Shown one piece after another: positions 10,467 through 19,472 of a stretch of 22,985 bases of DNA. Source of the DNA: an uncultured Pseudomonas sp. (GTDB lineage Bacteria; Pseudomonadota; Gammaproteobacteria; Pseudomonadales; Pseudomonadaceae). Under the pieces are notes generated by a model that was not told the DNA's origin, did not search any database, and saw nothing but the letters and a program-made list of their open reading frames with translations. How positions within the stretch are numbered: position 1 is the first letter of the stretch; each line of letters begins with the position of its first letter. Where the stretch lies: the NCBI GenBank assembly GCA_937863915.1, contig CALMID010000009.1, forward strand, positions 1 through 22,985. Reading direction: 5' to 3'. A program made the position numbers and the translations under genes.

Positions 10467-11315
10467 ATGAACTACCGCCACGCCTTCCATGCCGGCAATC
10501 ACGCCGATGTGTTCAAGCACCTGACCCTGTCGCGCATTCTCGCCCTGCTGGGCAAGAAGGAGGCGCCTTTTGCCTACCTCGACAGCCACGCCGGGGTTGG
10601 TCTGTACGACTTGCAGGGCGACCAGGCCAGCCGTACCGGCGAATACCTGGAGGGCATCGCGCGCCTCTGGCATCGTGATGACCTGCCGCCGGCGCTGGCC
10701 GATTACCTGCGGGTGGTCGATGAGCTCAACCCCGAGGGCGAGCTGCGTTACTACCCCGGCTCGCCGGAGCTGGCGCGCTGCCTGAGCCGTCCGCAGGACC
10801 GTCTGCACGTCAACGAGAAGCACCCCGAGGATGGTCGTCTGCTCAAGGACAACATGGCCCTCGACCGCCGCGTGGCCGTGCACCTGGGCGAAGGCTGGCA
10901 CCTGGCGCGGGCGCTGCTGCCCACCGCCGAGAAGCGCGTGCTGATGCTGATCGACCCGCCGTTCGAGCAGGCCGACGATCTGGAGCGCTGCGTGCAATCG
11001 CTCAACGAAGCCATCGGCCGCATGCGCCAGGCCATCGTGGTGATCTGGTATCCGATCAAGGATCAGCGCCAGCTCAAGCGCTTCTATCAGCTGCTGGCGG
11101 CGAGCAATGCGCCCAAGCTGCTGCGTGCCGAACTCTACGTGCACCCGGTGGACAACCCGCTGGGGCTCAATGGTTCCGGTCTGGCCATCGCCAACCCGCC
11201 GTGGGGCCTGGAGGCCGAGCTGCTCGAATGGTTGCCGTGGCTGGCCACGCAACTGGCGCAGAGCCAGGGCAGCTGGCAGCTGGACTGGGTCATCGAAGAG
11301 AAAAAGCCAGCCTGA
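10467..11315 (+). CDS. rlmJ: 23S rRNA (adenine(2030)-N6)-methyltransferase RlmJ
   Basis: RlmJ is an S-adenosylmethionine-dependent enzyme that methylates N6 of A2030 in 23S rRNA, acting on free RNA before ribosome assembly. It has 282 aa, the usual size. The N-terminus MNYRHAFHAGNHADVFKH is the family signature (Tyr3 and Lys17 match the E. coli substrate-end residues with an offset of one). YLDSHAGVGLYDL is the SAM-binding loop. LMLIDPPFEQ (Asp163) is the N6-adenine methylase DPP(Y/F) motif. The ATG follows GAGGAG at 10451-10456. It is one of only two plus-strand genes; its stop is 2 bp from the stop of the convergent histidine kinase gene, with no room for a separate terminator. Confidence 0.95.
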   Translation: MNYRHAFHAGNHADVFKHLTLSRILALLGKKEAPFAYLDSHAGVGLYDLQGDQASRTGEYLEGIARLWHRDDLPPALADYLRVVDELNPEGELRYYPGSPELARCLSRPQDRLHVNEKHPEDGRLLKDNMALDRRVAVHLGEGWHLARALLPTAEKRVLMLIDPPFEQADDLERCVQSLNEAIGRMRQAIVVIWYPIKDQRQLKRFYQLLAASNAPKLLRAELYVHPVDNPLGLNGSGLAIANPPWGLEAELLEWLPWLATQLAQSQGSWQLDWVIEEKKPA

Positions 11316-11317
11316 TC

Positions 11318-14008
11318 TCAGAGTCTGCTCAGGCGCTCGCGCAGCAGGGGCTGGAAGAGTCCGGTTTCGGCCTGCAGCTGGGCGAGCAGCGGCCCGGTTT
11401 CGTCCAGACGCTGCTGCCGGCAGAGTTCCTCGATCTGCCCGCTGAGGGCTTGCGCCGGGCTAAGGCCGAAGCTGCCAAGCAATGATTTCAGCGAGTGTGC
11501 GGTCATCCGCAGGCTGTCCAGATCGCCGCTGCTGAGCGCCTGCTGCATCTTGTCCAGGTAGCCCGCCTGCAGGTCGTCGTGAAAGCCCTGGCCGATGACC
11601 TGCAGCACGAATTCATCTGCCTCATTCAGCGCCTTGGCGTAGTCGAAACCGTCCAGCGCGACTGCCTGATGACCGAGGCTGGCGCTGTAGTGGCTGTCCC
11701 GGCCCTGCAGGACTTCGGCCATTACCCGGTACAGCTGCTCACGGTTGATCGGCTTGCTGATGAAGGCATCCATGCCGGCGGCCAGGCAGGCGTCGCGGTC
11801 GCTGTCCATGGCATTGGCGGTCATGGCGATGATTGGCAAGTGCCGCGCGCTGCCGGCCTCGCGCTTGCGAATCCGCTGGGTGGCTTCCAGGCCGCCCATT
11901 TCCGGCATGTACATGTCCATGAACACCAGGTCGAAGCGGCACATGTCGATCATGCCCAGTGCCTCGATGCCGTTGTGCGCCACCAGTACGCGGTGCTGGT
12001 GACGCTCCAGCAGCTTGCACGCCAGCATGGCGTTGATCTCGTTGTCTTCCACCAGCAGGATGTCCTGGGGTGGCAGCTGCACGGTGCTGCTGGCGGCCGC
12101 GCGGGCTGGGCGCTCGCCGCTGACTAGGCCGAGCTGGCGTAGCAGGGCGTCGAGCAGTTCGGGCTTGGCCAGCGGTTTGCTCAGGTGGCTAAGGCCCAGC
12201 TCGGCGCAGCGCTGAGTGCCCGCGCCGAGCTGGGTGGAATTGAGCAGCATCAGCGGTGCCAGCCCCAGGTTGCGCTGCACCTCCTCGGCCAGAAGAAAAC
12301 CGTCGCCATCCTGCAGGCGGCCGTCGATCAGCGCCAGTTTGAGCGTGGGGCGCTCGGCCAGCAGGGTCATGGCTTCCACCAGATCGGCGGCAGCGACCGG
12401 CTGCAGCTGCCAGTCCTGCAGGCAGGCACAGAGCAGCTGGCGCAGCTCGGCCTGACTCTCTACCACCAGTACCGGCAACCCCTGTAGCGCCCGCAGCTGC
12501 TCATCGCTGGGGCGCGGCTGGGTGGGGGCGTCGGCCAGGGCCGGCAGCTGCAGGCTGAAGTGAAAGGTCGAACCCTGGCCCAGCTGGCTTTCCAGCCACA
12601 GGCGGCCGTGCATCAGCTGCACCAGGCGGCCGACGATGGACAGGCCCAGGCCGGTGCCGCCGAACTTGCGCGAGATGGAGCTGTCGGCCTGGCTGAAGGC
12701 CTCGAAGATGCTGGCCTGGGCCTCGGCGGCAATGCCGATGCCGGTGTCGATCACCCGGCCGTGCAGGCTGCCGTCGGCCTGTAGATCGAGGCAGAGGCGT
12801 ACGCTGCCACGCTCGGTGAACTTGATGGCATTGCCGACCAAGTTGATCACGATCTGCCGTAGCCGGCCGCTGTCGCCGAGCAGGCGCGCCGGCACGTCCG
12901 GGGCGATGTCGAGGATCAGCTCCAGGCCCTTTTCCTCGGCGCGCACGGCCAGCAGCTGCAGGGCTTCCCAGCAGGTGGTGGCGATGTCGAAGGGTTCGGT
13001 CGCGAGTTCCAGTTTCCCGGCCTCGATCTTCGAGAAGTCGAGGATGTCGTTGATGATGTTCAGCAGCGCATCGGCCGAGAGCTTGGCCATCTCCAGGTAA
13101 CGCTGCTGTTCGCTGTTCAGCGAGGTGTCCAGGGTCAGGTCGAGCATGCCGAGAATGCCGTTCATCGGCGTGCGGATCTCATGGCTCATCACCGCGAGGA
13201 AGGCACTCTTGGCCCGGTTGGCGGCCTCGGCAGCCTGGATCGCCTGCTCCAGCTCGACTTCCTTGCGGATGCGCTGGGTCACGTCGCGGAAGCTGAAGAC
13301 CTGGCCCTGCAGCTGGCGATTGATGTACAGCGGAATGCGGTGGCGCTCGAAGTAGCGACCGTCCAGCAGGGGCAGGGTGACAAACTGGCTGGGGTCGTCG
13401 CTGGCATGCTGGGTCAGCTCGACCACGGCCTGCAGACCGGGCTCCAACTGGCTGTCGAGGAAGGTCAGGATCGCGGCATCGACACCCGCCACCAGCAGCG
13501 TCTCGGGAATCTGCCACATGCGCGCGAAGTGCCGGTTCATGTTGCTGATGCCGCCGTCCAGGCGGGTGACCAGGATGCCCTCGGCGGTGGCTTCGAGGGT
13601 GGCGGCCAGCAGCGAGGTGGAGTGTTCCAGCGCCTCGTTCACCGCCTTTTGCGGCGCGGCATCGCGGAAGCTCAGCAGCAGCAGGGTGTGCTCGCCCACG
13701 GCCATCTGCCGCAGGCTTTTTTCCACGCTGAACAGCGAGCCGTCCTGGCGCCGGTATTCGCCTTCGACGGCGGTCAGGTCGCTGATCTGGCCGTCGCGCA
13801 CTTCGTCCCAGAAGAACAGGTCCTGAATCGACGACTCGATCTCGGTGATCGGCAGCTGCAGCAGCGTCTCGCGGCTGTAGCCCAGGGCCTGGCAGGCCGG
13901 CGGATTGGCCTCGACCACGCACAGCGTGGCCGGGTCGACCACCAGCATGGCCTGTTCGTAGTGGGCGAGGATCGCCTGGGCGATCGCGGCGGGGCTGGGG
14001 CTGCTCAT
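11318..14008 (-). CDS. Cytosolic hybrid sensor histidine kinase (PAS-PAS-HisKA-HATPase-REC-REC-HPt)
   Basis: This 896-aa multistep phosphorelay protein has no transmembrane segment or signal peptide, so it should sense a cytosolic cue. Domains: PAS about 10-118; a second PAS about 130-245 ending FSFRDVTQ; HisKA with [11 protein letters not shown] and phospho-His276; HATPase with NLVGNAIKF (N box), DTGIGI and [12 protein letters not shown]1 about 512-625; REC2 about 648-765; HPt about 790-890 with His838 in [16 protein letters not shown]2 looks fully competent (VEDN, Asp698, Lys752). REC1 keeps Asp562 and Lys611, but its acidic pocket reads VVES instead of the usual VVDD/VEDD. The ATG directly abuts the upstream TAG of the HD-GYP gene (CCTAGATG) with only a weak Shine-Dalgarno, suggesting translational coupling. 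It is closest in layout to BarA/GacS- and RetS-like hybrids but cannot be equated with any named one. The partner regulator is unknown. Confidence 0.9.
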   Translation of the reverse strand: MSSPSPAAIAQAILAHYEQAMLVVDPATLCVVEANPPACQALGYSRETLLQLPITEIESSIQDLFFWDEVRDGQISDLTAVEGEYRRQDGSLFSVEKSLRQMAVGEHTLLLLSFRDAAPQKAVNEALEHSTSLLAATLEATAEGILVTRLDGGISNMNRHFARMWQIPETLLVAGVDAAILTFLDSQLEPGLQAVVELTQHASDDPSQFVTLPLLDGRYFERHRIPLYINRQLQGQVFSFRDVTQRIRKEVELEQAIQAAEAANRAKSAFLAVMSHEIRTPMNGILGMLDLTLDTSLNSEQQRYLEMAKLSADALLNIINDILDFSKIEAGKLELATEPFDIATTCWEALQLLAVRAEEKGLELILDIAPDVPARLLGDSGRLRQIVINLVGNAIKFTERGSVRLCLDLQADGSLHGRVIDTGIGIAAEAQASIFEAFSQADSSISRKFGGTGLGLSIVGRLVQLMHGRLWLESQLGQGSTFHFSLQLPALADAPTQPRPSDEQLRALQGLPVLVVESQAELRQLLCACLQDWQLQPVAAADLVEAMTLLAERPTLKLALIDGRLQDGDGFLLAEEVQRNLGLAPLMLLNSTQLGAGTQRCAELGLSHLSKPLAKPELLDALLRQLGLVSGERPARAAASSTVQLPPQDILLVEDNEINAMLACKLLERHQHRVLVAHNGIEALGMIDMCRFDLVFMDMYMPEMGGLEATQRIRKREAGSARHLPIIAMTANAMDSDRDACLAAGMDAFISKPINREQLYRVMAEVLQGRDSHYSASLGHQAVALDGFDYAKALNEADEFVLQVIGQGFHDDLQAGYLDKMQQALSSGDLDSLRMTAHSLKSLLGSFGLSPAQALSGQIEELCRQQRLDETGPLLAQLQAETGLFQPLLRERLSRL

Positions 14009-15277
14009 CTAGGACGTGCTGCCCTGCTGCGGGTCGAAGTAGTAGGTCACGTGCTGGCGCGGGCTCAGGTAGTTGTAGATTTCCCGAGGCAGCTGGCCGG
14101 GGCGCAGGCTCTTGCTGATGTTCAGCTCCAGGTCCTGTTCGAGGTCGAGGATGATGGCTTCCTCCTTGGGCACCTCGGGGTCGTGCACGATCACGGTGGG
14201 GCGCAGCGGCTTGTTCGGGTTGACCGCCAGCACCAGGCCGATCATCTCGTTGGACAGCTGCACGATGCAGCCTGGCGGGTAGACGCCGAGGCAGCGGATA
14301 AAGGCCTTCAGCGCCACCTCGTCGAAGCGCGTGCGCTGCTGGGCGAACATGCGCGACAGCGCTTCGTGCGGGGTCAGTGCCTCGGCCAGGTTGCTCGGGT
14401 TGCACAGGTTGTCGTACTGGTTGGCGATGCACACCACGCGGGTCAGGGGGCTGATCTGCGGGCCCTTGAGGCCGCTCGGGTAGCCTGTGCCGTCGCAGAA
14501 CTCATGGTGTTCGAGAATCACCCGCTGAGCCGCGTCGGCCAGCTCCATCGGCTTGCTCAGCTTGACGCCGTAGGCGCAGTGCAGTTGCAGCAGGCTTTGT
14601 TCCGGTTTGGTCAGCGGCTCCGTCTTGAGCAGGATCTTCGACGGGATATCGAGCTTGCCGATATCGTGAAACAGCGCGCCGATGCCCAGCTGCAGGGTGT
14701 CTTCGCGGCTGAACTGGAGGATGCGCGCCAGCATGATCGACAGCACGGTGACGTTCAGCGAGTGGAAGTAGGCGTCTTCGCCGGCCTTGCCGTTCAGTGC
14801 ATGCATCAGCACGGTGTTTTCGCCCAACATGGCGGTGACCATCTGATCGACCAGTTCTTCGGCCTGGCGCAGGGTTTCGCGCGGCTGGCTGCGGATGTTG
14901 CGGTTGATGTTCTTGACGGTCTGGCTGGCCTGCTGGAACTGCTTGTCCACCTCCGCCAGTTGCTTGCGCAGGGCTCGCAGCTGTTCGATGCGGGCCTGCT
15001 TGGCCTGCAGCGCGGCCATCTCCTCGGCACTGGGCTGCGGCGGGGTGGGCGCTGCCGGGGGCGGCGTGGCAGGCAGTGGCAGGGGTTTGACGTCGCTGCG
15101 TTTGGGGTCATAGCGCAGGCGTGGCAGGCCGAGCGCACGGACGGCGAGCAACTGGGCTTCGTCCTTGATCTTGAAGCTGCTGAAGGTGAAGGAGTGCTCC
15201 ATCCAGCCGCGGTCGAGGTGGATGTAGAGGCCTACACAGAGTTGATCGGGTGTGACGTACAGCGCGTCTGCAGACAT
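14009..15277 (-). CDS. DUF3391 / HD-GYP domain protein, probable c-di-GMP phosphodiesterase
   Basis: HD-GYP proteins hydrolyse the second messenger c-di-GMP using a two- or three-metal site. It has 422 aa. Residues 1-62 are the DUF3391 domain. A Pro/Ala-rich linker (63-83) and a coiled coil (85-130) follow. The HD-GYP domain has His172, His204-Asp205 in FHDIGKLDIP, His233, and HHEFCDGTGYP (257-267), so the GYP signature is intact. Two positions differ from the trinuclear model enzyme PmGH as I recall it: Asp168 where that has Glu, and Asn286 (IANQYDNLCNP) where a metal-binding Asp is usual. The ATG at 15275-15277 has GGGGA upstream. The stop codon touches the ATG of the hybrid kinase, so the two are surely one unit, and the kinase may control this protein. 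P. aeruginosa PA4108 has the same two-domain design. Activity is inferred. Confidence 0.88.
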   Translation of the reverse strand: MSADALYVTPDQLCVGLYIHLDRGWMEHSFTFSSFKIKDEAQLLAVRALGLPRLRYDPKRSDVKPLPLPATPPPAAPTPPQPSAEEMAALQAKQARIEQLRALRKQLAEVDKQFQQASQTVKNINRNIRSQPRETLRQAEELVDQMVTAMLGENTVLMHALNGKAGEDAYFHSLNVTVLSIMLARILQFSREDTLQLGIGALFHDIGKLDIPSKILLKTEPLTKPEQSLLQLHCAYGVKLSKPMELADAAQRVILEHHEFCDGTGYPSGLKGPQISPLTRVVCIANQYDNLCNPSNLAEALTPHEALSRMFAQQRTRFDEVALKAFIRCLGVYPPGCIVQLSNEMIGLVLAVNPNKPLRPTVIVHDPEVPKEEAIILDLEQDLELNISKSLRPGQLPREIYNYLSPRQHVTYYFDPQQGSTS

Positions 15278-15300
15278 GCCTTCCCCATAGCCAGCACAGT

Positions 15301-15317
15301 GCCGGGCATTGCCCGGC
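15301..15317 (-). terminator. Small GC-rich hairpin between msrA and the HD-GYP gene
   Basis: A perfect 7-bp stem GCCGGGC/GCCCGGC with a 3-nt loop lies in the 88-bp gap after msrA. On the minus strand no U-run follows, so if it terminates it would do so poorly. It could also be an RNA-processing site. It separates msrA from the HD-GYP/kinase pair. Confidence 0.3.
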
Positions 15318-15365
15318 TTAATGTGTTCAGTCTAGTCCTGGCAGGCCGACTTTGCAGCGAACGTC

Positions 15366-16013
15366 TCAGCCGGGCAGGCATACGCCGGTGCCGCCCAGAC
15401 CGCAGTAACCGCCGGGATTCTTGGCCAGGTACTGCTGGTGATAGGCCTCGGCGTAATAGAAGGGGCCGGCGGGGGCGATCTCGCTGGTGATCGGGCCCAG
15501 ACCGGCCTGATCCAGGGCTTGCTGGAAGGCTTCCCGGCTGGCCTCGGCGGCGGCTTGCTGGGCGGCATCGAGGGTGTAGATGGCCGAGCGGTACTGGGTG
15601 CCGATATCGTTGCCCTGGCGCATGCCCTGGGTCGGGTTGTGCGCCTCCCAGAACACCTTGAGCAGGGCCTGGTAGCTGGTCTGTTGCGGGTCGAACACCA
15701 CCAGCACCACTTCGGTGTGGCCGGTCAGCCCGGAGCAGACTTCCTCGTAGGTCGGGTTCGGCGTCAGGCCGCCGGCATAGCCGACCGCCGTGCTCCATAC
15801 GCCGGGTTGCTGCCAGAAGCGCCGTTCGGCGCCCCAGAAGCAACCGAGGGCGAAGATGGCTTGTTGCAGGCCCGCGGGAAACGGGCCCTGCAGGGCGTTG
15901 CCATTCACGTAGTGCTGCGCCGGCACCGGCAGGGGCGTATTGCGTCCGGGCAGAGCCTGTTCGGCGGTGGGCAGGGCAAGTTTCTCGGTGAGAATGCGTG
16001 AGCGCAGGACCAT
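15366..16013 (-). CDS. msrA: Peptide methionine sulfoxide reductase MsrA
   Basis: MsrA reduces the S-epimer of methionine sulfoxide in oxidised proteins, using thioredoxin. It has 215 aa (E. coli 212). The catalytic Cys58 is in [13 protein letters not shown]. The resolving cysteines are Cys204 and Cys212 in the C-terminal [14 protein letters not shown], the three-cysteine E. coli-type arrangement. Other family blocks are [26 protein letters not shown] and [13 protein letters not shown]. The ATG at 16011-16013 has AAGGAG 7 nt upstream. It starts 59 bp after the dipA stop on the same strand, so co-transcription is likely. The dipA-msrA order matches PA5017-PA5018 of P. aeruginosa, from memory. 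Confidence 0.96.
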   Translation of the reverse strand: MVLRSRILTEKLALPTAEQALPGRNTPLPVPAQHYVNGNALQGPFPAGLQQAIFALGCFWGAERRFWQQPGVWSTAVGYAGGLTPNPTYEEVCSGLTGHTEVVLVVFDPQQTSYQALLKVFWEAHNPTQGMRQGNDIGTQYRSAIYTLDAAQQAAAEASREAFQQALDQAGLGPITSEIAPAGPFYYAEAYHQQYLAKNPGGYCGLGGTGVCLPG

Positions 16014-16072
16014 GCTGGGACTCCTTGGACTGAACCTTGAGTGTCGCTGTGCGGCGCTGAAACGGCTACTGC

Positions 16073-18784
16073 TCAATCGTTGCCGAGTGTGCCGGTGTAT
16101 TGCTGCAGGCGGGCGAGCAGGTGACGGCCGTCGATCGGCTGGTCGAACAGGTAGCCCTGGCCGATATCGCAGTGCTGGCGGCGCAGGAAGGTCAGCTGCT
16201 CGGCATTCTCGATGCCTTCGGCTACGACCTTCAGGCGCAGGCTGTGGGCCATGGCCACCACGGCGGCGGTGATCTGCATGTCGTCCTGGTTGGCCGGGAT
16301 GTCGCGGATGAAGCTGCGATCGATCTTGATCACGTCGATGGGGAACTTCTTCAGGTAGCTGAGCGACGAGTAGCCGGTGCCGAAGTCGTCCATGGCCAGG
16401 GTCAGGCCCAGACCTTTCAACGCCTCCAGCTGCAGGCGGGTGGCATCGGTGGCATCCAGCAGCAGCGATTCGGTCAGCTCCAGCTCGATGCGTTCGCCGC
16501 CCAGGCGTTCCTCCAGAAGAATCTGGCGGATCGATTCGACCAGCTCCGGGTCGCTGAACTGGCGCGGCGACAGGTTGATGGCAACCTGCACGTCGGGCAT
16601 GCCCCAGAGTTCCAGCTGGCGGCTCATCTGGCAGGCCTGGCGTACCACCCATTTGCCAATCGGGATGATCAGGCCGGTTTCTTCGGCGATCTGGATGAAC
16701 TGGTCGGGGCGGATCATGCCCTTCTGCGGATGCTGCCAGCGCAGCAGGGCTTCCAGGCCGAGCAGGCGGCCGCTCTTCAGGCACAGCTTGGGCTGGTAGA
16801 ACACCTGCAGTTCGCCCTGGGCGAGGGCGCGGCGCAGGTTGCTCTCGAGGAACAGCTTGTTGCTGGCTTCGGCGGTCAGCTGTTCGTTGAAGACCTGGAG
16901 CTGGTGCTTGCCGTTGGCCTTGGCCTTGTGCAGGGCCAGGCCCGCCTGTTTGATCAGGCTTTGCGGGTCGTTGCTGTGCAGGGGCGCGCAGGCCAGGCCG
17001 AGCGAGCCGCTGACGTTGATCAGGTGGTTGTCGACGAACAGCGGCTTTTCCAGGGTGTTGAGCAGGCTGGCGGCAATCTGCTGCCCGCTGGCCAGGTCGG
17101 CGCCGTCGAGCACCACGGCGAATTCGTTGCTGGCCAGACGGGCCAGCAGATGTGCCGGGCCGAGGGTGTTGCGCAGGCGCTTGGCCAGGCTGACCAGCAG
17201 CTTGTCGCCGGTGGGGTGGCCGAGGCTGTCGTTGATCCGCTTGAAGTTGTCGATATCCACCAGCAGCAGGCTCAGCGGACGGTCGCCATGCTCGCGGAAG
17301 TGCTGCTCCAGATGACGGATGAAGTAGGGGCGGTTGCCCATGCCGGTCAGGCTGTCGCTGAAGGCCAGCTTCTCGATGCGCTGCAGGGCCTGGCGGCTTT
17401 CGGTGATGTCTTCGTAGATGCCGATGTAGTGGGTCAGCTGGCCCTGACTGTCGAGCACCTTGGACAGCGACAGGCGTGCCCAGTACGGCTCGAGATTCTT
17501 GCGCCGGCAGCGGAACTCGCCGTGCCAGCGGTTGTGTTGGCCCAGGCTGTTGCTGCTGTTGAACAGCAGTTCGGCGAGGTTTTCCAGGGCCGGCAGTTCG
17601 CCAATCAACTGGCCTTGCACTTCCGCCTCACTGTACTGGGTGATGGCGGTGAAGCTGGGGTTGGCGTAGGTCACCCGGCCGTCGCGGTCGATCAGCAGGA
17701 AGGCGCTGGCGCTCTGCTCCACGGCACGCTTGAACAGGTGCAGGGCCTGGCTGGCCTGACGGTGCTGCTGGCTGATGATGATCTGGGCATAGAGATCGGC
17801 CAGCTCGCCGGCAAAACCGATCTCGTCACTCTGCCAGTGGCGGGTGCCGTTGCTGTGTTCCAGGCACAGTACGCCGACCAGTTCGCCGTCGATGCGCACG
17901 CCGGCATCGAGAATGGCCTGAATACCCTGCGGCCTGAGGTAGCTGTCCGCCAGTTCGCGGGTGCGCGGGTCTTCCCAGGCATTCTGCGCGTCGATGGCGC
18001 GGCCGCTGTGCAGAGCGGCGAAATAGGCCGGGAAGGCGTCCGCATTCAGGGCCGGCGGCTGCTCGTGGCGATTGCTGGCGCAGTTGAACAGGCTGACCGC
18101 GACCAGTCGCTCGCCCTGCAGGCGCCACAGGCTGGCCCGGCTGACGCCATACAGATCACAGGCGCTGCGGGTGATCAGCTCGGCGGCCTCGCGCAGCGGG
18201 TCTTCGCTGGCGTAGCGGTGCTGGGCCAGGCGCACGATCAGGTTCTGCTGGGCGCGGGAGCGGATCAGGTGCTGCAGGTGGTCGTCCTGAGTGCGCTGGT
18301 AGGCTTCCAGGGCGCTGCGCAGTCGCTGGTTCTGCGCCTGCAGCTGTTGCAGGGCAGGGGCCGGCTCCTGGGTAGTCGGCTGTTCCAGCAGGTAACCGCG
18401 CAGCAATTCCTGCTGGCCCTGCTGGCGGCGCTCTCCCAGTTCGAGCAACTGGCGACTGCCGCTGGGCGTATGCAGCCAGTAGCGGACCTGATAGCGCCCC
18501 TGGGTGGCGAGCTGCTGCTGGATATCCCGGTGCAGCTGCAGGCGCTGTGCGGCATCCATCAGGCTGGCGTAGGGGGTGCCGATCAGGCCGCAGAGGTCGC
18601 GTGCGGCGACGCCCCAGCGAGCATGGCAGCTGGGGTCCAGATAGAGCAGATGCCAGCCGGGGGCATTGAGGCGCTCGAACGCGAGCAGGCCCAGGTGTTC
18701 CGGTGAGGCTAACTGCGTCACATCCTCGCGGCCTGCGAGTAGTGGACGCTCTGCGGGGCTTTTCACTTGGCTGGCCGTATCCAT
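16073..18784 (-). CDS. dipA: Cyclic-di-GMP phosphodiesterase DipA (PAS-GAF-PAS-GGDEF-EAL)
   Basis: DipA lowers c-di-GMP and is needed for biofilm dispersion and for cell-to-cell c-di-GMP differences in P. aeruginosa (PA5017, also called Pch). It has 903 aa (PAO1 about 899) and no transmembrane helix. Domains: PAS-like about 30-135; coiled coil about 145-180; GAF about 195-335; PAS about 347-465; GGDEF about 472-632; EAL about 648-895. The GGDEF site reads ASNEF (551-555), so cyclase activity is not expected; the same degenerate motif is reported for PAO1 DipA. The EAL site is complete: EALLRW (Glu678), [22 protein letters not shown] (799-808), KIDRSF (Lys820) and AEGIE (Glu856). I chose the ATG at 18782-18784, with AAGGAG just upstream; an ORF start 54 nt earlier (18838) lacks this and almost meets the divergent gene. 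msrA follows 59 bp downstream. Confidence 0.93.
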   Translation of the reverse strand: MDTASQVKSPAERPLLAGREDVTQLASPEHLGLLAFERLNAPGWHLLYLDPSCHARWGVAARDLCGLIGTPYASLMDAAQRLQLHRDIQQQLATQGRYQVRYWLHTPSGSRQLLELGERRQQGQQELLRGYLLEQPTTQEPAPALQQLQAQNQRLRSALEAYQRTQDDHLQHLIRSRAQQNLIVRLAQHRYASEDPLREAAELITRSACDLYGVSRASLWRLQGERLVAVSLFNCASNRHEQPPALNADAFPAYFAALHSGRAIDAQNAWEDPRTRELADSYLRPQGIQAILDAGVRIDGELVGVLCLEHSNGTRHWQSDEIGFAGELADLYAQIIISQQHRQASQALHLFKRAVEQSASAFLLIDRDGRVTYANPSFTAITQYSEAEVQGQLIGELPALENLAELLFNSSNSLGQHNRWHGEFRCRRKNLEPYWARLSLSKVLDSQGQLTHYIGIYEDITESRQALQRIEKLAFSDSLTGMGNRPYFIRHLEQHFREHGDRPLSLLLVDIDNFKRINDSLGHPTGDKLLVSLAKRLRNTLGPAHLLARLASNEFAVVLDGADLASGQQIAASLLNTLEKPLFVDNHLINVSGSLGLACAPLHSNDPQSLIKQAGLALHKAKANGKHQLQVFNEQLTAEASNKLFLESNLRRALAQGELQVFYQPKLCLKSGRLLGLEALLRWQHPQKGMIRPDQFIQIAEETGLIIPIGKWVVRQACQMSRQLELWGMPDVQVAINLSPRQFSDPELVESIRQILLEERLGGERIELELTESLLLDATDATRLQLEALKGLGLTLAMDDFGTGYSSLSYLKKFPIDVIKIDRSFIRDIPANQDDMQITAAVVAMAHSLRLKVVAEGIENAEQLTFLRRQHCDIGQGYLFDQPIDGRHLLARLQQYTGTLGND

Positions 18785-18839
18785 TATGCTCCTTGGATTC
18801 GGCCTACTACGTTGGTCTGGCATGAGCCAAGGGTGCACG

Positions 18840-19370
18840 ATGCAATTACGACTGGCAAGACAAGCAATTGGCGCTGTTCTTCTGACAACGTTGTCCGCGC
18901 TCCTTCCGGCCTGGGCCAGTGAGCCTGCCAGCGTCTCGGATGGCGGCGAGCAGGCGGCCTATCTGGCGGGGCTGAAGAAGCTCTACCTGACCGGTAGCGA
19001 GCGTCAGGCGCTGCTCAAGCATTGCAACTCGCTGCTGGCCAGCTACGCCCTGCGTGCGGGTTATCAGGTGGGGCAGAGCGAGCGCCGCGACCTGCTCTAC
19101 AGCCTGCAGGTCGACAAGGCCGGTGCCTTGCTGGTGCGCGAGGAAAGTCGCGTGCCCGATAGCGTGGAGCGCTCGGTGCGCAACCAGCAGGTCGATGTCT
19201 TTGGGGTTGATCCTTTCGTGCGCTACGAGTGCCCGGCCGGTGGCATCCGCTGCGTGCTGTTCAATCCGGTCACTCGACAGCCGCTGCTGACCATCGTGCG
19301 GGATCTGGATGGGGCGGCTGAGTTGGCCAAGGGGCTGACCTTTCTGATCCGCAATATTCAGAAGGGCTGA
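18840..19370 (+). CDS. Exported protein of unknown function, divergent from dipA
   Basis: I do not recognise this family. The ATG at 18840 has AAGGG 6 nt upstream and begins a signal peptide (MQLRLARQAIG, a hydrophobic core, then ALLPAWA-SE, cleavage about 27). There is no lipobox, so it is likely a soluble periplasmic or secreted protein. The mature part is about 149 aa, with no transmembrane helix. It has three cysteines: one in LLKHCNSLL, and two in YECPAGGIRCVLFNP that could form a disulfide. The C-terminus (AAELAKGLTFLIRNIQ) looks helical. The frame is open further upstream to 18666, but that part is antisense to dipA and lacks a ribosome site. It lies 55 bp from the dipA start, divergent, so any promoters must overlap, and it ends before a strong shared terminator. 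Confidence 0.75.
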   Translation: MQLRLARQAIGAVLLTTLSALLPAWASEPASVSDGGEQAAYLAGLKKLYLTGSERQALLKHCNSLLASYALRAGYQVGQSERRDLLYSLQVDKAGALLVREESRVPDSVERSVRNQQVDVFGVDPFVRYECPAGGIRCVLFNPVTRQPLLTIVRDLDGAAELAKGLTFLIRNIQKG

Positions 19371-19429
19371 TCGGCTCGCGCTCTTTATTTGAAAACGCCC
19401 GATGCCTTGTCGTGGCCTGAATAACCAAA

Positions 19430-19455
19430 CAAAACCCCGCCTAGGCGGGGTTTTG
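19430..19455. terminator. Bidirectional intrinsic terminator between the exported-protein gene and aceF
   Basis: A perfect 26-bp palindrome centred on CCTAGG: a CCCCGC/GCGGGG stem flanked by AAAA on one side and TTTT on the other. It therefore has a U-run in both directions. It lies 59 bp after the plus-strand stop and 17 bp after the aceF stop, so it serves both convergent genes. Confidence 0.92.
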
Positions 19456-19472
19456 TGCTTACAGCGCGACCG

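Noticed and set aside
10365..11252. N-terminal extension of the nitronate monooxygenase frame
   Set aside because: The extension is antisense to rlmJ. The real start at 10364 has a good Shine-Dalgarno and the family N-terminus.
13181..15490. A 769-codon plus-strand frame across the kinase and HD-GYP genes
   Set aside because: Shadow of two well-supported minus-strand genes, and it spans their junction.
16014..16784. N-terminal extension of the msrA frame
   Set aside because: It is an out-of-frame shadow of the dipA EAL domain; the msrA ATG at 16013 has AAGGAG upstream.
16100..18706. An 868-codon plus-strand frame antisense to dipA
   Set aside because: Same GC-driven shadow effect; low-complexity product and no ribosome site.
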